A stretch of 64,000 nucleotides of DNA from Embleya scabrispora. GTDB taxonomy: Bacteria > Actinomycetota > Actinomycetes > Streptomycetales > Streptomycetaceae. Every line of letters starts with the position of its first letter. Position 1 is the first letter of the stretch. The position numbers were made by a program, and so were the translations under genes. Positions 57,401-64,000 of the stretch are shown here, piece after piece. The DNA is taken from positions 3,885,365 to 3,949,364 of the forward strand of contig NZ_MWQN01000001.1 in NCBI RefSeq assembly GCF_002024165.1, in the 5' to 3' direction. The notes beneath the pieces are model-generated. The model made no database searches. It saw only the letters and a program-made list of their open reading frames with translations, and had not been told where the DNA came from.

Positions 57401-57610
57401 TCGCCCGACACCGCCGCCCACCTGCGGCGGGTCGGCTCACCGGGGTTGCCGAACACCCGTGCCGGGGCCCCGGTCGCGGCACGCGCCGCTGTTCGTCACT
57501 CGAACGACTGAGTTACCGTCGGGCGGACCGGGGGAGCGGCCGCCGGACGATCCGGCCGGTCGCGCGACGCCCCGGTGCGACGGCTTCGAGGCGACGAACG
57601 GGTGGGTGGC

Positions 57611-58999
57611 ATGGGATCCGGTGCAGCGGACGGCGGCACGGGCGGACACGGTCCGAACGGCGGGCAGCCGGGGCCGTCGCCTTTCGGCCCGCTCGAACTC
57701 CCGCGCGACGAGACCGAGGTGTTGCCGAGGTTCGACGACTACGCGGATCAGGGGCCGCCGGAGCAGTACGGGCAGGGGGCGTACCCGGGGCAGCAGCAGC
57801 CGTATCCCGGGCAGCAGCAGCCGTATGCGGGGCAGCAGTCGTTTCCGGGCCGGCAGGGCTACCCGGGGCAGCAGTCGTATCCGGAGCAGCAGTCGTATGC
57901 GGGGCAGCAGCAGCCTCCGGCGCCGCAACAGCACGATTCGAACGGGCTGTTTCGGCCCGGGCCGGGGCAGCCGCAGCCGCCGGGCGCGCCCGGGCAGGTG
58001 CCGCCGCGGCCGATGCATACGCCGCCGAGCGGGGCCGCGGTCGGCGCGCCCCTCGCGCCGCCCGGGACCGGGCCGCAGCCGGCCGGGCCGGCCGACCCCA
58101 CCCAGGTGTTCGAGGTGAGCCTGTTCCGGGACGAGGTGGCCGGCCCGCCGGCCGCCGGCACGGGGCCGGTGGGCATTCCCGCGCCGCCGATACGCCCGGC
58201 CTACTCGGGGCAGCCCGCGCCGCCGTCCGGCGGGTATCCCGCCGCGCAGTCCGCCGGGTACGCCGCGCCGCAACCGGCCGCCCCGCAGTACGGGCCGCGT
58301 ACCGTCCCGCCCGCCGACCACGGCGGCCCCGGCCCGGGTCCGGGCCGCAACCGGACGCCGCTGATCGCCGCCGGTGTCGGGGCGCTCGTGGTGGTCGCGG
58401 CGATCGGAGTGTTCGCCAGTGGGGCGTTCGGCGACGACGACAAGGGCGACAAGGCGGACAAGGGCGCCGCCGCGACGGCCGGTCCGAAGCCGGAGTCGTC
58501 CGGGAGCGCGGCGCCGTCGGCCTCGGCGCCGCCCGCCAAGGCGAACGAGAGCGCCGCGCAGGCGTCCGCCGTGGACCGCCTCCTCCAGTCGGGGGCCGGC
58601 TCCCGACAGGTCGTGTCGCAGGCCGTGCAGAAGATCCAGAAGTGCGACGACCCCGCCGCCGGCGCGCAGTCGCTCAACGAGGCGGCCCTACAGCGCGATG
58701 AGCAACTCGCGGGCCTGGACAAGCTGAACACCGACAAGCTGACCCGCGGCGCCGACCTGGTCGCCGGACTGCGCGAGGCGTGGACCGCCTCCGCCGAGTC
58801 CGACCGCGAACTCGCGGCCTGGGGAACCGAGATGGCCCACGGCGGCTGCAAGGACCACAAGGCGGAGTACACCGACCACAAGCGCGCCGCCGACCGCGCG
58901 GGCGGCCGGGCCACCGCCGCCAAGAACAAGGTGGTCGGCCTGTGGAACCCGATCGCGGCCGACAACAACCTCGGCAAGCGCGGCGCCGGCGACTTCTGA
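57611..58999 (+). CDS. Single-pass membrane protein with Gln/Pro-rich cytoplasmic tail
   Basis: 462 residues. Residues 40-110 are PGQQ(Q)PY/S repeats, and 110-250 are Pro/Gly/Ala-rich and disordered. One transmembrane helix (LIAAGVGALVVVAAIGVFASGAF, about 254-276) follows. The extracytoplasmic C-terminal ~185 residues are helical, with two Cys (KCDDP and GGCKDH) that may form a disulfide. The ATG at 57611 is used; GTG at 57602 also possible. Function unknown. The architecture (low-complexity tail, one helix, small exposed helical domain) recurs in streptomycetes. Confidence 0.72.
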   Translation: MGSGAADGGTGGHGPNGGQPGPSPFGPLELPRDETEVLPRFDDYADQGPPEQYGQGAYPGQQQPYPGQQQPYAGQQSFPGRQGYPGQQSYPEQQSYAGQQQPPAPQQHDSNGLFRPGPGQPQPPGAPGQVPPRPMHTPPSGAAVGAPLAPPGTGPQPAGPADPTQVFEVSLFRDEVAGPPAAGTGPVGIPAPPIRPAYSGQPAPPSGGYPAAQSAGYAAPQPAAPQYGPRTVPPADHGGPGPGPGRNRTPLIAAGVGALVVVAAIGVFASGAFGDDDKGDKADKGAAATAGPKPESSGSAAPSASAPPAKANESAAQASAVDRLLQSGAGSRQVVSQAVQKIQKCDDPAAGAQSLNEAALQRDEQLAGLDKLNTDKLTRGADLVAGLREAWTASAESDRELAAWGTEMAHGGCKDHKAEYTDHKRAADRAGGRATAAKNKVVGLWNPIAADNNLGKRGAGDF

Positions 59000-59185
59000 G
59001 CGCCCGCCACGCCGGGCCCGCCGCGCCTGCCACGCCGCCACGCCGCCACGCCGCGCCGGCGACCCGGACCGCGTGGGCCGCTCGCACCGGCGCAGGCCCC
59101 GCCGACCCGCCCATCGACCCACGCGCTAACTCCCGCGTGACCGTCCGGCAACAGGGACGTAACACACGTCGGCGAGTCTCACCCC

Positions 59186-60310
59186 ATGGAGACAGGCACG
59201 GGGGCCGCGCCGCTGGTCGGGTTCACCATCGGCGTCACCGCGGCCCGGCGCCGCGACGAACTCGCCGCGCTGCTCCGGGACCTGGGCGCCAAGGTGGTGG
59301 ACGCGCCCACCGTGCGGATCGTCTCGCCGGCCGACGATCCGATCCTGCGCCGGGCCACCGAGCGGGCCCTGGACCGCCGACTCGACTACGTGGTGGCCAC
59401 CACCGGGGTGGGCTGGCGCGGCTGGTTCGGCGCCGCCGAGGGGTGGGGGCGCGGCGCCCGGCTGGCCGGCGCCTGTCGGGCCGCGGTGGTGCTCGGATGC
59501 GGGCCCAAGGCGACCACCGCGGTGCGCGCGAGCGGGCTGCGCGAGGTCTACTCGCCCGGCTCGGACTCGCGCGGCGAGGTATTGGCCTGGCTGCTCGAGC
59601 GCGACCTGCGCGGGCGGCGGATCGCCGTCCAGGAGCACGGCGCGCCGGCCCAGGGCTTCGCCGACCGGCTGCGCGAACGCGGCGCCGAGGTGGTGGAGAT
59701 CCCGGTGTTCCGCTGGGGACCGCCCGACGATCCGGGCGCGGTGCGCAGGCTGGTCGAGCAGACCGTACGGCACGAGGTGCACGCGCTCGCCTTCACCAGC
59801 GCGCCCGCCATCGGCGCGTTCCTGGAGACCGCGGCGGCGGCCGGCCGGCACGCCGAGGTGCTGGCCGCGCTGCGCGCCGATGTACTGCCGGTGTGCATCG
59901 GCCCGGTGTGCGCGCGTCCGCTGGCCGACGTGGGCGTCGAGTCGGTGTGGCCCGAGCGCGGGCGGATCGGCTCGCTGGTGCGCACGATCGCCGAGGCGCT
60001 GCCCGCGCGGGCCCGCCGGGAGCTGGACACCGGCACCCGGCGACTGGTCGTCCAGGGCAACGCGGTCCTGGTCGACGGGCGGACCATCTGGCTGCCCCCG
60101 GTCCCGGGCGCCGTGTTGCGCGCCCTCGCCGAGAAACCGGGCTGGGTGCTCGGCCGGCCCGAACTGCTGCGCCGGGTGTGGGCGGACCCCGGGACCGACG
60201 AGCACGCCGTCGAGGCGGCGATCGCCCGACTGCGCGCCGCGCTCGGACCGTACGCGGACCTGGTCCTCACCGTCACCAAGCGCGGCTACCGCCTGGCCGT
60301 GGATCCCTGA
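59186..60310 (+). CDS. Uroporphyrinogen-III synthase fused to an OmpR-type winged helix
   Basis: 374 residues. The first ~265 form a HemD-like domain (GFTIGVTAARRRDELAALLRDLGAKVVDAPT, about 11-41; LAFTSAPAIGAF, about 198-209). The last ~100 form an OmpR/PhoB-type DNA-binding winged helix (VDGRTIWLPPVPGAVLRAL...RRVWADPGTDEHAVEAAIARLR...VTKRGYRL). Such fusions are known in actinobacteria (as I recall, mycobacterial Rv0260c). It may couple tetrapyrrole chemistry to transcription. It is probably not the housekeeping HemD, as no other haem genes are near. Confidence 0.87.
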   Translation: METGTGAAPLVGFTIGVTAARRRDELAALLRDLGAKVVDAPTVRIVSPADDPILRRATERALDRRLDYVVATTGVGWRGWFGAAEGWGRGARLAGACRAAVVLGCGPKATTAVRASGLREVYSPGSDSRGEVLAWLLERDLRGRRIAVQEHGAPAQGFADRLRERGAEVVEIPVFRWGPPDDPGAVRRLVEQTVRHEVHALAFTSAPAIGAFLETAAAAGRHAEVLAALRADVLPVCIGPVCARPLADVGVESVWPERGRIGSLVRTIAEALPARARRELDTGTRRLVVQGNAVLVDGRTIWLPPVPGAVLRALAEKPGWVLGRPELLRRVWADPGTDEHAVEAAIARLRAALGPYADLVLTVTKRGYRLAVDP

Positions 60311-60343
60311 CCTCGGGTCGGGCACGTCCCGTCCCGACCGAGG
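60311..60343 (+). terminator. Terminator after HemD-winged-helix gene
   Basis: CCTCGGGTCGGG (60311-60322) and CCCGACCGAGG (60333-60343) pair with one bulged C, right after the stop codon. Confidence 0.65.
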
Positions 60344-60477
60344 CGCCCGTCATGGGCGAAAGCTGCCGGTCGGGGCGCCGGCAAAGCGGTATATTTCCTC
60401 CGCACACTACCCCCCGCCTGGTAGGAGCCGAGGACCAACCCGCACCATGGCTGGGTGACAGGGGGTGAACACGAACC

Positions 60478-61359
60478 TTGATACGCATACGGAAGCGCAC
60501 ACGACTGTCCGCGGTCGTGCTTCTCGCCACCACCGTGGCGGGAGCCGCGGCGTGTACCGGATCACCGGACGCCGGCAAGGTCGCCGACACGGTCGCCACC
60601 GCGGGACCGAGCGCGGCGCGGATCGGCACGCCCGCGCCGAGGACCGTCGCGGCGGACGGCGCACCCGCGACCGTGCCGCCGGCCGGCACACCCGCCACGG
60701 TGCCGCCGGTCGTGCCGCCCGCCGCCGCCGGCGACACCCCCGAGTCGGGGGCATACGGAAGCGAGCTGCTGACCCACCTGCGGACCACCGTGCACGGGGG
60801 CCACGTCACCAAGGTCCGGGTGGTCAGCTCGTACAAGGTCTACAAGGTCACGCTGGAAACCGACCTGGTCCGGGGCAACGGCTCGGACACGCAGGCCGAG
60901 GAACTGGTCCGGGACCGGGCGGGCAAGCTGCTGACCGAGACCGCGCAGTGGGCCGAGGACCATCCGGCCTTGTGGGTGGGCGGGATCGAGATCCTGGACT
61001 CGGACCGCGACGCGATCGACTTCCGGCTCGGCGCCGAGCGGGACGACCGCAAGCCGGCCGCGGACGACTACGGGGCCGCGATGCTGGCGGCGCTGCACAC
61101 CACCGCGGAGGGCGCGCACCTCCAGCAGGTGCGGCTCACGCTGGACCACAAGGGCAAGTACGAGGTCGCGATCGACACCGACCTGTCCTCGCACCTGCCG
61201 GGGGACTATTCGACGGAGGCCGCGCAGGTCTTCAACAGCGCGGCCCGGATCCTGCTCGCCGCGCAGAACTGGATGCGCGACCACCCGGGCTTCGCGGTGG
61301 CCGCGCTGCGGGTGTTCGACGACGAGCGCGGGCTGATCACCATCAAGGTGGTGGACTGA
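60478..61359 (+). CDS. Lipoprotein with two copies of a ~95-residue domain
   Basis: 293 residues with a lipoprotein signal peptide (VVLLATTVAGAAAC, lipid Cys near 26), a Pro/Ala/Thr-rich linker to about 88, and two homologous domains. Copies start YGSELLTHLRTTVHG... and YGAAMLAALHTTAEG...; each continues with a strand (V.KV/QV.L...KYEV...TDL), an acidic helix and a final (V/A)...L.(I/V)(L/F)D..R. The only usable start is TTG at 60478; GGGGG lies ~13 nt upstream, so translation may be weak. The internal duplication suggests ligand binding or dimer-like packing. Function unknown. Confidence 0.72.
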   Translation: MIRIRKRTRLSAVVLLATTVAGAAACTGSPDAGKVADTVATAGPSAARIGTPAPRTVAADGAPATVPPAGTPATVPPVVPPAAAGDTPESGAYGSELLTHLRTTVHGGHVTKVRVVSSYKVYKVTLETDLVRGNGSDTQAEELVRDRAGKLLTETAQWAEDHPALWVGGIEILDSDRDAIDFRLGAERDDRKPAADDYGAAMLAALHTTAEGAHLQQVRLTLDHKGKYEVAIDTDLSSHLPGDYSTEAAQVFNSAARILLAAQNWMRDHPGFAVAALRVFDDERGLITIKVVD

Positions 61360-61560
61360 CCGCGCCGGACCGCGGGGACCGGATCGATCCCGCCGGCCGG
61401 GCCGTCGCCCCGCCGGCGGGATCGATCCGGTCTGCGGCATGATCGGTGGCGATTCGAGGTGATCCGGGCGATCCCGACCGGATCCGATCGGGATCGGATC
61501 CGGAACGCGACCGGATCGGATCGGTGAAACCGAAGCGGGGACAGGGGAGGAGGCGCCACG

Positions 61561-62007
61561 ATGGCAGGTATGCGCCAGAGCACCGTTCCGTGGTGGCGTT
61601 GGCGGGCCCAGGTCCGCTCCGCGCTGCACATGTTCGGCGACCCGACGTTCCAGCGCGAGTCCTGGCTGGCCGGCCGCCCGGAGTACGGCTCGATCACCGA
61701 CGCCGTCTATCGCCTGGTGGGCGACTCCTGGCTGGATCGCTGGTCCGCGACCACCTACATCGGCGCTCTGGTCACCGACGCCGAGGAGGCCGCCCTGGTG
61801 GACGCCGCCGTGCGGGAGATCCTGGGCGTGCTGCACGACGTCGGCGAGGACGCCCCCGCGCCCGCCTACCTGACCCATCCGCGCTGGCCGGACGTGGTCG
61901 CCGCCTCGCGCGCCGCGCACGTGGCGCTGGCGCGCGCGGACGAGGACGACCCCGACGCGCCGCCGGACTCGCTCGCCGTGTTGCGTATCCGTACCGGTGG
62001 GCGCTGA
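61561..62007 (+). CDS. Conserved streptomycete protein upstream of purU
   Basis: 148 residues, soluble. Residues 10-35 are Trp/Arg-rich (PWWRWRAQVRSALHMFG), and the rest is mixed helix. It resembles a conserved protein encoded before purU in streptomycetes (the SCO4402 family, from memory). It has a purine-rich GGGGAGGAGG just before the ATG and ends 112 bp before purU. Function unknown. Confidence 0.78.
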   Translation: MAGMRQSTVPWWRWRAQVRSALHMFGDPTFQRESWLAGRPEYGSITDAVYRLVGDSWLDRWSATTYIGALVTDAEEAALVDAAVREILGVLHDVGEDAPAPAYLTHPRWPDVVAASRAAHVALARADEDDPDAPPDSLAVLRIRTGGR

Positions 62008-62119
62008 GCCCGCACCGGACGTGGGATCCTGTACGACCGGCCGCCGCGCCACGTCGACACCGCGCACCTCGGCGGTCGGTGGGTGGACCCGGGCAGACAT
62101 CGGAAAGAAGGGCGCGTCC

Positions 62120-63028
62120 ATGACCGAGCAGACCCAGCAGCCTCTCGACGGCACCGACGCCGGCGACGCGTCGACGGGCGCCGGCCAGTACGTGCTCACG
62201 CTGTCCTGTCCGGACAAGCGCGGCATCGTGCACGCGGTGGCCAGCTTCCTGATGATGACCGGCTGCAACATCGTGGACAGCCAGCAGTTCGGCGACCGCG
62301 ACACCGGGCTGTTCTTCATGCGCGTGCACTTCACCGCCGAACCGGGCGTCGAGTTGGACGCGCTGCGGGCGGGCTTCACGGCGGTCGGCGCGTCCTTCCA
62401 CATGGACTGGCAGATCCACGACGGGGACGCGCGGATGCGCGTGTTCGTGATGGTCAGCAAGTTCGGGCACTGCCTCAACGACCTGCTGTTCCGGAGCAGT
62501 ATCGGCGCGCTGCCGATCGAGATCGTCGGCGTGGTGTCCAACCACCGCGACTTCGAGGAGTTGTCCCGCTCGTACGGGGTGCCCTTCCACCACATCCCGG
62601 TCACCCGCGAGACCAAGCCCGAGGCGGAGGCGCGGCTGCTCGCGCTGGTGCACGAGCACGACGTGGAACTGGTGGTGCTGGCGCGCTACATGCAGGTCCT
62701 GTCCAACGACCTGTGCAAGCAGCTCGAGGGCCGCGCGATCAACATCCACCACTCGTTCCTGCCGAGCTTCAAGGGCGCGAAGCCGTATCACCAGGCGCAC
62801 GCGCGCGGGGTGAAGCTGATCGGCGCGACCGCGCACTACGTCACCGGCGACCTGGACGAGGGCCCGATCATCGAGCAGGAGGTCGAGCGGGTGGACCACG
62901 CGGTCACCCCGGCGGGGCTGGTCGCGGTCGGTCGGGACGTGGAGTGTCAGGCGCTGGCGCGCGCGGTCAAGTGGCACTCGGAGCGGCGCGTGTTGCTCAA
63001 CGGGACCCGCACGGTCGTCTTCACCTGA
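62120..63028 (+). CDS. purU: Formyltetrahydrofolate deformylase
   Basis: 302 residues. An N-terminal ACT domain (QYVLTLSCPDKRGIVHAVASFL, about 24-45) is followed by a formyltransferase fold with ARYMQVLSNDLC, the catalytic His in INIHHSFLPSFKGAKPYHQA (about 210-229) and the catalytic Asp in VTGDLDEGPII. PurU hydrolyses 10-formyl-THF to formate and THF, adjusting one-carbon pools and feeding PurT. The start ATG has GAAAGAAGGG upstream. Confidence 0.95.
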   Translation: MTEQTQQPLDGTDAGDASTGAGQYVLTLSCPDKRGIVHAVASFLMMTGCNIVDSQQFGDRDTGLFFMRVHFTAEPGVELDALRAGFTAVGASFHMDWQIHDGDARMRVFVMVSKFGHCLNDLLFRSSIGALPIEIVGVVSNHRDFEELSRSYGVPFHHIPVTRETKPEAEARLLALVHEHDVELVVLARYMQVLSNDLCKQLEGRAINIHHSFLPSFKGAKPYHQAHARGVKLIGATAHYVTGDLDEGPIIEQEVERVDHAVTPAGLVAVGRDVECQALARAVKWHSERRVLLNGTRTVVFT

Positions 63029-63049
63029 CCCCGCCCGCCCCGGGGCGGT

Positions 63050-63268
63050 TCACCTGACGCTGAGGACGAACGCCGCCGAGCCGACCAGGGCCGCGGCGGC
63101 GCCGGCGATCCACCCGGCCCGGGCGGGTCGGGGGAACTCGGTGCGCTCCAAGGGTCCGTCGCCGTCGAAGTCGCGGACCACCGGAGGCACCCGCTGCCGA
63201 TGCCGATCGCGCCCGAACACGACACAGGCGACGGCGGTGATCCACGCGGCTACCCCGACGACGAACAT
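63050..63268 (-). CDS. Small two-helix membrane protein
   Basis: 72 residues with helices FVVGVAAWITAVACVVFG (about 2-19) and GWIAGAAAALVGSAAFVLSV (about 52-71) and a charged loop between. Convergent with purU, 21 bp away. The ATG at 63268 is the natural start. No family recognised. Confidence 0.6.
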   Translation of the reverse strand: MFVVGVAAWITAVACVVFGRDRHRQRVPPVVRDFDGDGPLERTEFPRPARAGWIAGAAAALVGSAAFVLSVR

Positions 63269-63693
63269 GCATCGGGAATGTACGCCCGCCCGGGGCGGGT
63301 GTCACAGCGGCGCGCGGTGTGTCCCGGGGGCGTGCGCGGGGCTCGCCGCCCACGCCGGAAAACCCTTTGCGGGGTGCGGCGTTGCCGTGGCTTGATGGAG
63401 GCCGAGCCAACGACGGGGCCTCCGTGTGTCCTGTCCCGTAGGGAGAGGAGCGAGCCGGTGCGGTTCCGTGACTTCGGCCGACGCCCCGCCAGGGGCGCCT
63501 CGGCCCGCCGCGTGTAACCCCTGCTTCGTTCCCGCTCCGCGGGTCCCGCAGTCGCCAACCCTGCGGTCCCCGCCACCGGCTGCCCCGTGGCGCACCCGGG
63601 CCCACTACCCGGCGTGCGCCGGGGCGGCCACCCGAGACTTCGAGCCGCCGTGCTCACGTTCGACCACCATCCACTCAGGAGAGTGACCCACCC
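63269..63693. other. Structured leader region before rtcB
   Basis: 425 bp with no supported gene. Local hairpins include GGAGGCC-n11-GGGGCCTCC near 63398-63424, and CCGCAG-n9-CTGCGG at 63546-63566. The region may include a long 5' leader of rtcB. I found no tRNA-like or T-loop sequence, so a YrlA-type RNA is not supported. Confidence 0.4.
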
Positions 63694-64000
63694 ATGTCGT
63701 ACACCGAGGTCCCCGGCACCCGGGTACCGATTCGCATGTGGACCGACCCGGCCGCGGTCGAGAGCCAGGCCATGGAGCAGCTCCGCAACATCACCACCCT
63801 GCCGTGGCTGCACGGCCTCGCCGTGATGCCCGACGTGCACTACGGCCGCGGCGCCACGGTCGGCTCGGTCATCGCCATGCGCGACGCCGTCTGCCCGGCA
63901 GCGGTCGGCGTGGACATCGGCTGCGGGATGAGCGCGGTGAAGACCTCGCTCACCGCCGCCGACCTGCCCGACGACCTGTCCCGGGTGCGGTCCGAGATCG
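63694..64000 (+). CDS. rtcB: RNA-splicing ligase RtcB (start of gene, cut by window end)
   Basis: First 102 residues of RtcB, the GTP- and Mn-dependent ligase that joins 2',3'-cyclic-phosphate RNA ends to 5'-OH ends. The ATG at 63694 begins MSYTEVPGTRVPIRMW. The conserved PDVHYGRGATVGSVIA (about 46-61) and GVDIGCGMSAV (about 72-82, with the Mn-binding D and C) are present. AGGAGAG lies ~12 nt before the start. The rest lies beyond the window. Confidence 0.9.
   Translation, partial: MSYTEVPGTRVPIRMWTDPAAVESQAMEQLRNITTLPWLHGLAVMPDVHYGRGATVGSVIAMRDAVCPAAVGVDIGCGMSAVKTSLTAADLPDDLSRVRSEI

Overview
The window is about 72-74% GC by eye. Its codons end almost always in G or C, GTG and TTG starts are frequent, and it carries menaquinone-futalosine genes, DmdR1-type iron control, mycothiol-dependent enzyme families and DUF2771/DUF3027/DUF2530 proteins. 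Together these point to a chromosomal segment of a Streptomyces-like actinomycete (Streptomycetaceae; Streptomyces, Embleya and Kitasatospora cannot be told apart here). I recognised no rRNA, tRNA, IS element, prophage or CRISPR array.

Layout. 0-3.9 kb: an iron-box-controlled exported repeat protein, a HAAS-type membrane protein, and a repeat-rich gap. 3.9-10 kb: an XPB-type DNA helicase and its helicase-associated partner flank an ABC exporter pair. 10-18 kb: a HAD-LarE fusion, a cold-shock protein, the four-gene MFS-DUF2771-mqnB-mqnD operon, DUF3027, and a small protein resembling OAA-type mannose-binding lectins. 18-21 kb: a 1041-residue sacsin/Hsp90-like ATPase. 21.5-25 kb: accessory module 1 (XRE-TPR regulator, creatininase-family enzyme, divergent HATPase). 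25-29 kb: a decayed fragment of the neighbouring FAD/Fe-S oxidase, then the intact oxidase. 29-41 kb: housekeeping and transport genes (serC, BKACE, MDMPI, MarR-MFS, NCS2 permease, DUF2530, CtpE-like P-type ATPase). 41.3-44 kb: accessory module 2 (a near-identical HATPase, a paralogous XRE-TPR regulator, and a Nudix hydrolase). 44-54 kb: amino-acid catabolism and uptake, an iron-boxed FhuF-like protein, citrate synthase 2, pdxH, hot-dog and SIS proteins, photolyase. 54-64 kb: dmdR1, a primase-polymerase-like protein, an NsdA-like regulator, HemD with a winged helix, a duplicated-domain lipoprotein, purU, and the start of rtcB.

How the genes work together. mqnB and mqnD supply two steps of the futalosine route to menaquinone. 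DmdR1, with all its metal-ligand residues present, probably represses at least two genes in the window through DtxR-type iron boxes (2003-2021 and 46991-47009). The most unusual item is the duplicated module: in two places 18 kb apart, an XRE-TPR regulator is divergent from a GHKL ATPase, a G4/C4 inverted repeat lies between them, and a different small enzyme follows the regulator (creatininase-like in one, Nudix in the other). The ATPase genes differ at only 7 of 573 positions over most of their length, while the regulators have diverged. This looks like a modular regulatory system with interchangeable effectors whose ATPase copies are being homogenised or were recently duplicated.

Start codons were chosen by hand from Shine-Dalgarno spacing, family length and overlaps. 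Locus tags and family names from other genomes are recalled, not looked up.
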